A stretch of 64,000 nucleotides of DNA from Taklimakanibacter deserti (lineage in GTDB: Bacteria > Pseudomonadota > Alphaproteobacteria > Rhizobiales > Aestuariivirgaceae): NCBI GenBank assembly GCA_003574785.1, contig QORU01000015.1:124001-188000 (forward strand), in the 5' to 3' direction. The notes under the pieces were generated by a model that was not told where the DNA came from, ran no database searches, and saw nothing but the letters and a program-made list of their open reading frames with translations. Shown here piece after piece: positions 34,023-42,276 of the stretch (position 1 is its first letter; each line of letters begins with the position of its first letter). The position numbers and the translations under genes were made by a program.

Positions 34023-35024
34023 ATGGCGAAGAAACGCGGCCGCGGCATGGCTTCCGTCAATTATCCGACCGGCATGAATCTGGGCGGCGATCCCTCCCAG
34101 GCGCTCGTCCATGCGACGACGACCGGAAGCTTCATCGCGACGCTGTCGAGCGTCGATCTGGGCCAGGGCCTGAAGACGGTGATGGCGCAGATCTGCGCCG
34201 AGACGCTGGGCGTGCCGACCGACAATGTCATCATCGACACGGCCGACACCGATACCGGTCCCCATTGCATGGGCACTTTCGCCTCGCGCGGCACCCATCG
34301 CATCGGCAATGCCATCATCATGGCATCCAAGGAGGCGAAAGCGGTGATGCTGGAAGTGGCGGCGGAAGAGCTCGAGGTCGATTCGGGCGATCTCGAGACC
34401 GACGGCTCAGGCAACATCCAGGTGAAGGGCAGCCCGCAGAAATCGATCTCGGTGCTCAACACGGCGCTCGCGGCGCATTTCAAGCATGGCAAGACGATCT
34501 CGGGCCGCGGCATCTTCCTGCAGCCGCGCTCATACCCCGAGCCCGAGACCGGCACGATGACGCCCGCCACCAGCTATGCCCATGCTTGCACCGTGGCGGA
34601 GGTCGAGGTCGACACCGAGACGGGCGAGGTCACGGTGCTGGAACTGAAGAGCGCCTATGAGGTTGGCCGCGCGCTCAATCCGCGTATGGTCGAGCAGCAG
34701 ATCATCGGCGGCGCCTGGATGGGCCTGTCGCATGCGCTCTATGAGACGACCGAGCCCTATTATCCCGACCGCTCGCATGGTCCTGTGGATTTCAACCAGT
34801 ATCTGATGCCGGGGCCTGGCGACCTGCCGCGCTTCGAGAATGTCATCATCGAGCGCCCCGCGCCGGACGGTCCCTTCGGCGCCAAGGGCGTGGGCGAGAT
34901 GACGGCCAATTCGCCGATCCCGGCCATTGCCAATGCGATCTTCGATGCGGTGGGCGTGCGTGTCGATTCGCTCCCGATCACGCCCGAAAAGGTTCTGCGC
35001 GGCATTCAAGCCTTGAATGCCTGA
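34023..35024 (+). CDS. Molybdenum hydroxylase large subunit, C-terminal half
   Basis: A 333-residue polypeptide carrying the second Mo-cofactor domain. It begins MAKKRGRGMASVNYPTG, equivalent to the mid-protein start of that domain in one-piece enzymes. It contains SSVDLGQGLKTVMAQI and the catalytic glutamate Glu292 in GPFGAKGVGEM, which acts as base in hydroxylation. GGGAGG with six-base spacing precedes the ATG at 34023, one base after the stop of the N-terminal half. With CoxM- and CoxS-like subunits this predicts a four-polypeptide hydroxylase for an aromatic, N-heterocyclic or aldehyde substrate. Confidence 0.88.
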   Translation: MAKKRGRGMASVNYPTGMNLGGDPSQALVHATTTGSFIATLSSVDLGQGLKTVMAQICAETLGVPTDNVIIDTADTDTGPHCMGTFASRGTHRIGNAIIMASKEAKAVMLEVAAEELEVDSGDLETDGSGNIQVKGSPQKSISVLNTALAAHFKHGKTISGRGIFLQPRSYPEPETGTMTPATSYAHACTVAEVEVDTETGEVTVLELKSAYEVGRALNPRMVEQQIIGGAWMGLSHALYETTEPYYPDRSHGPVDFNQYLMPGPGDLPRFENVIIERPAPDGPFGAKGVGEMTANSPIPAIANAIFDAVGVRVDSLPITPEKVLRGIQALNA

Positions 35025-35045
35025 TCCTATCGAGAGGAGAACTGA

Positions 35046-35354
35046 ATGCTGAAAGTCATGTCCCTGATGAAGCGCCATCCCGATCTGAGCTTCGACCAGT
35101 TCCGCAACTGGGCGCAGGCCGAGCACCCGAAGCTGGCGCAGAAGCTTCCCGGTTTGCGCGGCTATCGCATGAATGTCGCCAGGGAGGAAAATCCCGACAA
35201 TCCTTACGATGCGGTGAGCGAGATGTGGTTCGACGATGCCGAGGCGCGGCTCGCGGCGATGGCGACGGATGCCGGCAAGGCCGCGGGCGGCGATGCGGCG
35301 TCCCATTGCGCCAGCCGTTTCCATTTCCTGGTCGAAGAGAAAGTCTTTGTCTGA
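35046..35354 (+). CDS. EthD-domain protein
   Basis: A 102-residue protein of the EthD family (dimeric alpha+beta barrel): MLKVMSLMKRHPDLSFDQFRNWAQAEHPKLAQKLPGLRGYRMNVA, VSEMWFDDAEARLAAM, and an F-HFLVEE end. Members include decarboxylases, lactone isomerases and accessory proteins in ring-cleavage routes. GAGAGGAGA lies before the ATG at 35046. Its place between the hydroxylase subunits and coxD suggests it acts on the hydroxylated product; no residue proves catalysis. Confidence 0.87.
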   Translation: MLKVMSLMKRHPDLSFDQFRNWAQAEHPKLAQKLPGLRGYRMNVAREENPDNPYDAVSEMWFDDAEARLAAMATDAGKAAGGDAASHCASRFHFLVEEKVFV

Positions 35355-36213
35355 CGACAGAGCCCCATCGCCCGAAGTTCTGGCTCAGCGCCTCGAGCGT
35401 GAGAGTTATCTCGCCGGCGAGAGCTTAAGCATCGCGGCCTATCTCGCGCTCGAGCTCGGCAAGCCCTTGCTGCTCGAAGGCATGCCGGGCGTCGGCAAGA
35501 CCGAGGCCGCCAAGGCGCTCGCCGCGGCGCTCGGCCGCAATCTGGTGCGGCTGCAATGTTATGAAGGCATCGATGCGGGCCACGCGCTTTATGAATGGAA
35601 TTATGCCCGCCAGCTTTTGAGCCTGCGCCGCGACCAGGACACGGATCTCTATGCGGACGAGTTCCTGATCGAGCGGCCCTTGCTTAGGGCGCTTAAAAGC
35701 CCGGCCGAGACCTTGCTGCTCATCGATGAGATCGACCGCGCCGATCATGAGTTCGAAGCCTTCCTGCTCGAATTCCTGTCCGATTTCCAGATCTCGATCC
35801 CCGAGCGCGGCACGCTGAAGGCAAGGACGCCGCCCGCCGTGATCCTCACCTCCAACCGCACGCGCGAATTGCACGAGGCCTTGCGGCGGCGCTGCGTCTA
35901 TAACTGGATCGCCTATCCCGAGCCCGAGCGGGAAGCGCGCATCATCATGATGCGGGCGCCCGATGTGGCGGAGAAGACGGCGCAAGCGGTCGTCGCCGCC
36001 GTCAATGGCCTGCGCCGCCTGCCGCTCGCCAAGGCACCCGGAATATCGGAAGCGATCGAATGGGCCCATGCGGCGACCCTCCTCGAAAGCGGCAGCGGGC
36101 GCTGGCCCGAGGCCTTCCGCCGCGCGATCGGCGTCGCGATCAAGGACGAGGAAGATTTGAATCTGGTGCGGGGTGAACTCGACACGCTTCTCGCCAAGGC
36201 CTGCGCCTCATGA
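35347..36213 (+). CDS. coxD: MoxR-type AAA+ ATPase (CoxD-like)
   Basis: A 288-residue AAA+ protein. Walker A is GMPGVGKT at residues 45-52, Walker B is LLLIDEID near 125-130, sensor 1 is VILTSNRTRELHEAL, and an arginine finger region follows (RRRCVYNWIAYP). CoxD remodels the active-site metal cluster in CO dehydrogenase, and relatives serve other molybdenum hydroxylases. The start is a TTG at 35347 overlapping the EthD stop by eight bases; no later in-frame ATG precedes Walker A. It is coupled to the VWA gene by an ATGA overlap, the usual MoxR-VWA pairing. Confidence 0.87.
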   Translation: MSDDRAPSPEVLAQRLERESYLAGESLSIAAYLALELGKPLLLEGMPGVGKTEAAKALAAALGRNLVRLQCYEGIDAGHALYEWNYARQLLSLRRDQDTDLYADEFLIERPLLRALKSPAETLLLIDEIDRADHEFEAFLLEFLSDFQISIPERGTLKARTPPAVILTSNRTRELHEALRRRCVYNWIAYPEPEREARIIMMRAPDVAEKTAQAVVAAVNGLRRLPLAKAPGISEAIEWAHAATLLESGSGRWPEAFRRAIGVAIKDEEDLNLVRGELDTLLAKACAS

Positions 36214-37313
36214 AGCTGCCGCGCGCCGTCACGGTCCTCGTGGATTTCACTCAGGCTTTGCGTGCGCACGGCTTTCCGCTCGCCCATGAGCAGGTGGTGA
36301 TGTTCCTGGGCGCCGTGCGCCTGCTCGGACCGAAGTCGATCGAAAGCATCCGCCACGCGGCGCATGCGACCTTGGCGCCGCCCGCCGACCGGCACGCCGA
36401 GTTCGAGGCACTCTTCCATGCCTTCTTCTTCGAAGTGGCCGCCGTCGCCTCGGCGGCGAAGAGCCTGCCGGAAGAAGACGCAGCCGTGAAGGACAAGGGC
36501 GAGCAGCGCCGGGAACCGCCCGAGATCGAAGGCGCCAATCGCTCCGGCAAGGCGGCGACGGCGCAAGAGATATTGGGCATCCGGCAGTTCGATGCCGGGC
36601 CGGATGATCAGGCGGTCGGCCGGCTGGAGAAGGAGGGGCCCGGCGCCCTGCCGCGACGACTCGGCTTCCGCAAAATTCCGGACAAGAAGGGCGACGCGCT
36701 CGATCTGCGCCGCTCGATGCGGCGTGTGGTCGAGCATGACGGCGATGTCATCCGGTTGATGCGCGGAAAGCGCAAGTCCCTGCAGCGGCCGATCGTCCTC
36801 CTGATCGACATATCGGGATCGATGAAAGCGCACACCGCCGATTATTTGCGCTATGCCCATGCGCTGACCCAGATGGCGGACAAGGTGGAGAGCTTTGCCT
36901 TCGGCACGCGCCTGACCCGTATCACGCGGGCGCTCAAGCACCGCGATCCGGCGCGTGCGCTCGAAAGTGCCGCGGCGATAGTCGATGACTGGGATGGCGG
37001 CACGCGTATCGGGCCGGCGCTTTCCGCCTTCATGGCCGATCCGCGTTACGCGTCCTTGCTGCGCGGCGCCGTCGTGCTGGTCCTCTCCGATGGGCTCGAG
37101 CGCGGCGATCCGAAGCCGATGCGCGAGGCGGTCGCGCGCATCAGGCGCCGGGCCTGGTATCTCGCCTGGCTGACGCCGCTCGCCGCCGATCCGCGCTTCC
37201 GGCCCGAGACGCGGGCGCTGAAAGACATTCTCAAATTCCTCGATCAGCTCGGCAATGGCGGCTCGCTTTCGAGCCTTGTCGACCACACTTTGCGCATAGG
37301 CTCACCTTCATGA
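36210..37313 (+). CDS. coxE: VWA-domain protein (CoxE-like)
   Basis: A 367-residue protein whose C-terminal half is a von Willebrand factor A domain with an intact MIDAS motif, Asp200-x-Ser202-x-Ser204 (LLIDISGSMK), plus DDWDGGTRIGPAL and VLVLSDGLERGD. The N-terminal half (residues 1-130) is helical with a charged linker. CoxE partners the MoxR ATPase CoxD in maturation of molybdenum hydroxylases. It overlaps both neighbours by ATGA, indicating strict coupling. Cytosolic, no signal peptide. Confidence 0.9.
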   Translation: MKLPRAVTVLVDFTQALRAHGFPLAHEQVVMFLGAVRLLGPKSIESIRHAAHATLAPPADRHAEFEALFHAFFFEVAAVASAAKSLPEEDAAVKDKGEQRREPPEIEGANRSGKAATAQEILGIRQFDAGPDDQAVGRLEKEGPGALPRRLGFRKIPDKKGDALDLRRSMRRVVEHDGDVIRLMRGKRKSLQRPIVLLIDISGSMKAHTADYLRYAHALTQMADKVESFAFGTRLTRITRALKHRDPARALESAAAIVDDWDGGTRIGPALSAFMADPRYASLLRGAVVLVLSDGLERGDPKPMREAVARIRRRAWYLAWLTPLAADPRFRPETRALKDILKFLDQLGNGGSLSSLVDHTLRIGSPS

Positions 37314-38194
37314 CTGGGATCGTCGACGCCCATCATCATATCTGGCGCCAGCAGGATCTGCCCTGGCTCGTGGGCCCGATGCTGCCGCGCATCTTCGGCC
37401 CCTATGAGCCGATCCGGCGCGACTATCCGATCGGCGAATATCTCGCCGACATTGCGGGTTTGGGCGTCGCGCAATCGGTCTATGTCCAGGCCAACTGGGC
37501 CAAGGAGGATTTCGAGAAGGAAGTGGCCTGGGTGCAGAAGACCGCCGATGAGACCGGCTGGCCCCACGGCATTGTCGGCTATGTCGATCTCACGGTGGAG
37601 GACGTCCGGCCCGCACTCGATCGCTTGGCGCGCTATCCCTTGCTGCGCGGCGTCAGGATGCAGCTCCATTGGCATGAGAATCCGCAATATCGCTTCGCGG
37701 CGAAGCCCGACCTGATGACGGAGCCGCGCTTCCGGCGCAACCTGGCTCATCTCTCCGGCTATGGCCTGAGCTTCGATCTCCAGGTCTTCGCCGGCCAGAT
37801 GGCGGATGCGGCCGAGCTTGCCCGAGAATTCCCGGCGATGACTTTCATTCTCCAGCACGCCGGCATGCTGGAGGATCTGTCGGCGGAGGGCTGGGCGGCC
37901 TGGCGCGCCGGGATGAAGAGGCTCGCGGATGAGCCCAATATCGTCTCGAAGCTTTCAGGGCTGGGCACCTTCATCCATAGGGTCGATGCGACGCTCATCG
38001 GCGACATTGCGCGCGAGACGCTCGCGCTGTTCGGGGCCGAGCGCTGCCTCTTCGGCTCGAATTTCCCGATCGAGAAATTGTGGTCGAGCTATGGCGAGCT
38101 CATTCAGGCGCATCGCGTGGCGCTCGCCGATCATCCCGCGGATGTGCAGGAGAAGATTTTTTCCGGGACGGCGAAACGCATCTATCGCATTTGA
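37310..38194 (+). CDS. Amidohydrolase-2 family protein
   Basis: A 294-residue TIM-barrel metal hydrolase of the amidohydrolase_2 group. It shows the N-terminal metal motif DAHHHIW (residues 6-12), FILQHAGML, KLSGLGTF and the C-terminal metal/acid site LFGSNFPIEKLW. The group includes 2-pyrone-4,6-dicarboxylate lactonase, sugar lactonases and ACMS-type decarboxylases. As last gene of the hydroxylase operon (ATGA overlap with coxE) it probably opens or decarboxylates a downstream intermediate. The exact reaction is not evident. Confidence 0.88.
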   Translation: MTGIVDAHHHIWRQQDLPWLVGPMLPRIFGPYEPIRRDYPIGEYLADIAGLGVAQSVYVQANWAKEDFEKEVAWVQKTADETGWPHGIVGYVDLTVEDVRPALDRLARYPLLRGVRMQLHWHENPQYRFAAKPDLMTEPRFRRNLAHLSGYGLSFDLQVFAGQMADAAELAREFPAMTFILQHAGMLEDLSAEGWAAWRAGMKRLADEPNIVSKLSGLGTFIHRVDATLIGDIARETLALFGAERCLFGSNFPIEKLWSSYGELIQAHRVALADHPADVQEKIFSGTAKRIYRI

Positions 38195-38212
38195 CGTCAT
38201 TGCTCCCCACTT

Positions 38213-38315
38213 CCGTCATCCCGGCGAAAGCCGGGATCCCCTGAATAGGCGCAATGCGGGCGGCGCTGCTCGCGCGAAGAGAATTTATGGATCCCGGCTT
38301 TCGCCGGGATGACGG
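38213..38315. repeat. Long inverted repeat (HPGESRDP-type intergenic element)
   Basis: Two perfect 27-base arms, 38213-38239 and 38289-38315, face each other across 49 bases. Each arm itself folds around CCCGGC-GAAA-GCCGGG. This element type is common between genes in alphaproteobacteria. Here the right arm lies inside the 3' end of the KdpE-like gene, supplying its last codons (HPGESRDP). It may also end both convergent transcripts. Confidence 0.85.
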
Positions 38316-39031
38316 ACTGAGGGAGATTGCGTGTGAGAGCTATCCTCCACCGCGATCCGATAGCCGATGCCGGGCTCGGTCTGGATGAGGCGCGGATTGG
38401 CGTGGTCGTCTTCGAGCTTGCCGCGCAACTGGCCGACCAGCACGCGTAAGTATTGCATGTCCTCGGCATGGGCCGGACCCCAGATGGCGGTGAGAATCTG
38501 GCGGTGGGTGAGGACGCGTCCGGCATTGCGCATGAGAAGCGCCAGGAGGTCGAACTCCTTCGGCGTCAGCTTCAGCACGGTTCCGTTCTTGGTCACGCGA
38601 TGGTTCGGCACATCGAGCGTGATCCCGTTGTGATCGAGGACGGGCAGGGATTTGCCGGCGGGATTGTGGTGGCGCAAAGCCGTGCGGATGCGCGCCAGAA
38701 GCTCGCCGATGCCGAAAGGCTTGTTGACATAATCGTCGGCGCCGAGATCCAGCGCTTCGATCTTCTCCGACTCGCGGTCGCGCGCCGAGACGATGATGAT
38801 CGGCACTTGCGAAAAGGCGCGCGTCTGGCGGATGACGTCCTTGCCGTCGAGATCGGGAAGGCCCAGATCGAGCAGCACCAGATCGGGCGCCGACTGGGCG
38901 ATCGCCTTGATCGCCTCGGCGGCCGTCGCGGCGGCGCTCACGGCAAAGCCGCCGGCCTCGAGCCCGAGCTTGAGGAAGCGCTGAATCTGCGGCTCGTCAT
39001 CGACGATGAGGATGCGGATGGCGGCGGTCAT
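38285..39031 (-). CDS. kdpE: KdpE-like OmpR-family response regulator, orphan
   Basis: A 248-residue response regulator. The receiver has DDEP near residue 11, acceptor Asp55 (LVLLDLGLPD) and NKPF; the OmpR winged helix covers about residues 130-225 (LTPKEFDLLALLMRNAGRVLTHRQILTAIWG, YLRVLVGQLRGKLEDD). The pattern PRLIQTEPGIGYRI is typical of KdpE. Neither kdpD nor kdpFABC is in the window, so it is an orphan here. The last ten residues (SVRHPGESRDP) come from the inverted repeat, indicating that the original stop was lost or replaced by insertion of that element. It is 28 bases after a LysE gene on the same strand. Confidence 0.88.
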   Translation of the reverse strand: MTAAIRILIVDDEPQIQRFLKLGLEAGGFAVSAAATAAEAIKAIAQSAPDLVLLDLGLPDLDGKDVIRQTRAFSQVPIIIVSARDRESEKIEALDLGADDYVNKPFGIGELLARIRTALRHHNPAGKSLPVLDHNGITLDVPNHRVTKNGTVLKLTPKEFDLLALLMRNAGRVLTHRQILTAIWGPAHAEDMQYLRVLVGQLRGKLEDDHANPRLIQTEPGIGYRIAVEDSSHTQSPSVRHPGESRDP

Positions 39032-39059
39032 CCGGCCTATATAGCATGCGCGAGCCCTG

Positions 39060-39656
39060 TCACCAGAAGACCGGGATGAGGGAGATCACCAACAGGCCGG
39101 CCATCGCCCCGTTGAAGCTCCGGCGCATCAGCGGATGACTCAAGAAGCGCCCGATCGCCACGCCGAATCCCGCCCACAGCACGACCGACAGCAGGCAGGC
39201 CGCCGCGAGCACGCTGGCGATGACGATGGTCTCCTGCAGCGCATTGCCGCCGATGCTGGAATAGGCGGCAAGCGCGCCGATCGCGGTCACCCAGCCCTTG
39301 GGATTGATCCATTGGAAGAGCGTTGCCTCGATGAAGCCGATGGGCTTGGCGCGCGCCGAGCCTGGCGAGGCGGTGCCGGCCTGGGTAATGCGCCAGGCGA
39401 GGTAGAGCAGATAGGCGGCGCCCGCATATTTGAGCAGGAGATGCAAGCGCGGTTCGGCCTTGAGCAGGCCGGCAAGGCCCAGGCCCGACGCCATGATCAG
39501 CAAGGCGAACCCGATGGTGATGCCCAGCATATGCGGTATGGCGCGGCGGAAGCCGAAATTGGCCGCGGACGCCGTGATCATCACCACATTGGGCCCCGGT
39601 GTCAGGCACATGGCCAAAGCGAACAGAGCCAGGGGTCCGAGCAGCATGTCGTCCAT
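39060..39656 (-). CDS. LysE-family amino-acid exporter
   Basis: A 198-residue inner-membrane protein with six hydrophobic segments and the LysE/RhtB signature near the N-terminus (LFALAMCLTPGPNVVMITASAANFGFRRAIPHMLGITIGF) and a loop QWINPKGWVTAIGALAAY. Family members export amino acids or homoserine lactone-like compounds. The ATG at 39656 is clear. It is followed closely by the KdpE-like gene on the same strand. The upstream spacer 39657-39822 holds a hairpin at 39746-39770 and nothing else recognisable. Confidence 0.92.
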   Translation of the reverse strand: MDDMLLGPLALFALAMCLTPGPNVVMITASAANFGFRRAIPHMLGITIGFALLIMASGLGLAGLLKAEPRLHLLLKYAGAAYLLYLAWRITQAGTASPGSARAKPIGFIEATLFQWINPKGWVTAIGALAAYSSIGGNALQETIVIASVLAAACLLSVVLWAGFGVAIGRFLSHPLMRRSFNGAMAGLLVISLIPVFW

Positions 39657-39745
39657 TCGAGAATTCTCTCCTCGAACGGCACGATGCTGGCGCTTTCTCC
39701 CCGCCGCAATTACCCCGCGGTAATCGCGCCAGTTTCGTCATCCCT

Positions 39746-39770
39746 CCTTCTCCCGCGAAGCGGGGGAAGG
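39746..39770. repeat. Hairpin element downstream of formamidase
   Basis: CCTTCTCCCGC-GAA-GCGGGGGAAGG forms an 11-base stem with one G-T wobble. It is part of a sequence (to about 39800) resembling common rhizobial intergenic repeats. It lies after the formamidase stop and could end that transcript, but no T-run follows on the minus strand, so I do not call it a terminator. Confidence 0.5.
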
Positions 39771-39822
39771 TGGCGCGCAGCGCCGGATGGGGGTCTTGCA
39801 ACGGGCGAAATTCGGCGACCTT

Positions 39823-40812
39823 CTACCCGATATAGCTCTTCAGGATGGAGGCCCCCAGCGTGTATTTGGGATCGACCATGTTGCCGAGGCGCACGCGGCC
39901 CGCCTGGGTGAGGAGGAAATAGGCCTCATACTGGTCGAAGCCGTAATCGCTCACCATCCAGTGGATGAGCTCGCGATAGGCGATGCGGGCCGCGTCCTCC
40001 ATGGGCCTGGTGCTGCCGATCGTCATGATGAATTTCTCATTCTCGAGTCGGGGCCACGCGATCTGCCATTTCTTGATCAGATCGACCTGGACCGTCGTGG
40101 TCGAGGGGATCTCGACCGCCACACCGCAGAGCTCGCCGTCGCCTTGCGTGCCATGGCAGTCGCCGAGATAGAGATACGCATCCTTGTGATGCACCGGGAA
40201 ATAGACCACCGCCCCCGGGCAGACATCGGGCAGGTCCATATTGCCGCCCCAGTAATCGGGCTGCAGCGACGTCACCGCCTCGATCTCGGGGCTGACGCCG
40301 AGCGTGCCGATGAAGGGCTCATAAGGCAGCGTGATCTTGGAATTGAACTTGATGCCCTTCTCGGTCACTTCCATCTTCTTCACCTTCTGAGGCAGAGGCG
40401 GGTTGAGAAGGGCGGTGTTGTTGGTCGCGACCAGGCCGCCGAATTCCGGGATGAGTGCCGTCGTGCCGACGGGCTGCGGGCCGCGCGGCTTGATCGAATG
40501 GATATGGACGCAGAGCACGTCGCCTTTCTCCGCACCCTTGACCGCGATCGGGCCGCATTGGGGGTTGAGGAAAGGCATATGCAGGACATCGGTCGGCTTG
40601 TCGCTTTCGTGTCTGATGGCGCCTTCGAAGGCATCCTGCGTTTCGGCCACCACGATATCGCCCGGCTCGATCGCGAGCACGGGCTCGGCGTAGGGCCCAT
40701 AGACATAGTGATATTTGCCCTGCTTCGCGACGGTGAGCTCATGCGTCTTGCCGGCCTTGCCGCGGGCGACACCCTTGCGTGCCATGTAGCTCTGTTGCAG
40801 CCAATTACCCAT
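39823..40812 (-). CDS. fmdA: Formamidase/acetamidase (FmdA/AmdA family)
   Basis: A 329-residue cytosolic enzyme that hydrolyses formamide to formate and ammonia, or acetamide to acetate. Family signatures are IEPGDIVVAETQDAFEG, VHIHSIKP, SPEIEAVTSLQPDYWGGNMDLPDVCPG and the metal/active-site stretch LYLGDCHGTQGDGELCG near residue 215. Length is somewhat under the about 400 residues of Methylophilus FmdA, resembling the shorter AmdA forms. GGAGG lies before the ATG at 40812. It is the last gene of the AmiC-AmiR-receptor-permease-ATPase operon, which supports a short-chain amide substrate. Confidence 0.92.
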   Translation of the reverse strand: MGNWLQQSYMARKGVARGKAGKTHELTVAKQGKYHYVYGPYAEPVLAIEPGDIVVAETQDAFEGAIRHESDKPTDVLHMPFLNPQCGPIAVKGAEKGDVLCVHIHSIKPRGPQPVGTTALIPEFGGLVATNNTALLNPPLPQKVKKMEVTEKGIKFNSKITLPYEPFIGTLGVSPEIEAVTSLQPDYWGGNMDLPDVCPGAVVYFPVHHKDAYLYLGDCHGTQGDGELCGVAVEIPSTTTVQVDLIKKWQIAWPRLENEKFIMTIGSTRPMEDAARIAYRELIHWMVSDYGFDQYEAYFLLTQAGRVRLGNMVDPKYTLGASILKSYIG

Positions 40813-40834
40813 CTTTGCCTCCTGATCGAATGTC

Positions 40835-41554
40835 TCAAATTGAAAGGTGGTGACTGAGCGTCTGCGTGTCCTGGATCTTCGCCCTGTCGAGCTCGGCGAC
40901 GAAGCGGCCCTTGTCCATCACGAAAGCGCGGCCGGCGACGCTCTGGATGAGGTCGATATTCTGCTCGACGATGAGGACGGCGATGGCGCGCTCGGCCACG
41001 AGCTTCACCAGGAAATCGCCGATCTCCTGGACGATCGAGGGCTGGACACCGTCGCTCGGCTCATCGAGAAGAAGCAGGGCCGGATCGCCATTGAGCGCTC
41101 GCGCGATGGCGAGCATCTCCTGCTGGCCGCCCGACAATGTCCCGGCGCGTTGCGCGCCCCGCTCGCTGAGGAACGGGAAATAGCCATAGACATCGGCACG
41201 CACGGCCTCCGCCTTGTCGCGGTCGCGCCGGATCAGGCGGCCCATGCGCAGATTCTCTTCCACCGTCATATGCGGGAAGATCTCGCGTCCCTGCGGCACA
41301 TAGCCGATGCCCTGCCGCGCCCGGCTGTCGGCGCTCTCCTTCGCCAGGTTGCGGCCGCCATAATCGATCGCGCCGCTGCGCAGGGGCAATATGCCGATGA
41401 GCGATTTCATCAGCGTGCTCTTGCCCACGCCATTGCGGCCGAGCACCGCCACGATCTCGCCGGTCGCGATCTCGATGTCGATGCCCTGCAGCACGTCGCC
41501 GGCGCCGTAGCCGGCGCGTAGGGCCTTGGCTGTGAGGAGGGCCGCCACGGTCAT
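40835..41554 (-). CDS. Amide/urea ABC transporter ATP-binding protein, UrtE type
   Basis: A 239-residue ATPase with Walker A (GRNGVGKST, about residues 39-47), a canonical signature (LSGGQQEMLAIARAL), Walker B (LLLLDEPSDGVQPSIVQEIG) and VLIVEQN. The SDGVQPSIVQEI stretch is characteristic of UrtE. It pairs with the UrtD-type ATPase, with which it overlaps by ATGA. It energises import of urea or short amides at the inner membrane. The formamidase follows 22 bases later. Confidence 0.94.
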   Translation of the reverse strand: MTVAALLTAKALRAGYGAGDVLQGIDIEIATGEIVAVLGRNGVGKSTLMKSLIGILPLRSGAIDYGGRNLAKESADSRARQGIGYVPQGREIFPHMTVEENLRMGRLIRRDRDKAEAVRADVYGYFPFLSERGAQRAGTLSGGQQEMLAIARALNGDPALLLLDEPSDGVQPSIVQEIGDFLVKLVAERAIAVLIVEQNIDLIQSVAGRAFVMDKGRFVAELDRAKIQDTQTLSHHLSI

Positions 41555-42276
41555 TTCCTCCCCAGATAGATGTCGCGCACATCCTGGCGGCGGGTCACCT
41601 CCTCGAGCGGGCCGTCGGCGAAGATGCGGCCCTGATGCAGCACGGTGACGCGCTGGGCGATGTCGCGCACGAAGGCCATGTCATGCTCGACGACGACGAG
41701 GGTGAGCCCGGTCTGGTTGAGCTCGCGCAAGGTCCGCGCGGTGCTGCCGGTCTCTTGCGGCGACATGCCGGCGGTCGGCTCGTCGAGCAGCAGGAGATCG
41801 GGGCCGCAGGCGAGCACCATGACGATCTCGAGCCACTGGCGCTGATGATGCGGGATGTTGCGTGCGCGTGTGTGATCGCCGGCGTCGAGACCGAAGCGCT
41901 CGAGCGCCAGGAGATAGCGGTCGTCCTTGACCTTGTTGCCGTTGTCCGCGCCGGCCGCCTTGGCGATCTGCAGGTTCTGCCTGACGCTCAGATCATGGAA
42001 CACGCGGTTGGTCTGGAAGGTGAGCCCCAGGCCTCGCTTCACGCGCGCGGCCGGTAGCATGCGGGTGATGTCGATGTCGTTGAAGACGATGCGTCCGCTG
42101 TCCGGCTTCTGGATACCGGCGAGGAGCGAGAAGAAGGTCGATTTTCCGGCGCCATTGGGGCCGATGATGCACTGGATGCTGCCGGGATCGAGGGCGAAGG
42201 AGACGTTGTCGGTCGCCACCACGCCGCCGAAGCGCTTGTTGAGATTCTCGACGATGAGGGAAGCGCTATTCGCCAT
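41551..42276 (-). CDS. Amide/urea ABC transporter ATP-binding protein, UrtD type
   Basis: A 241-residue ATPase with Walker A GPNGAGKST, Walker B LLLLDEPTAGMSPQET and switch His in VVVEHDM. The signature loop is degenerate (IPHHQRQWLEIVMVLA), usual for LivG/UrtD subunits. The ATG at 42276 (MANSAS) lies inside the end of the permease gene; a longer frame to 42330 would overlap it further and is not needed. Part of the second amide importer. Confidence 0.93.
   Translation of the reverse strand: MANSASLIVENLNKRFGGVVATDNVSFALDPGSIQCIIGPNGAGKSTFFSLLAGIQKPDSGRIVFNDIDITRMLPAARVKRGLGLTFQTNRVFHDLSVRQNLQIAKAAGADNGNKVKDDRYLLALERFGLDAGDHTRARNIPHHQRQWLEIVMVLACGPDLLLLDEPTAGMSPQETGSTARTLRELNQTGLTLVVVEHDMAFVRDIAQRVTVLHQGRIFADGPLEEVTRRQDVRDIYLGRK

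Noticed and set aside
31350..35024. Assignment as aerobic CO dehydrogenase
   Set aside because: CoxM/S/D/E-like genes are present, but the large subunit is split and I see no CoxL-type active-site Cys loop; a different substrate is more likely.
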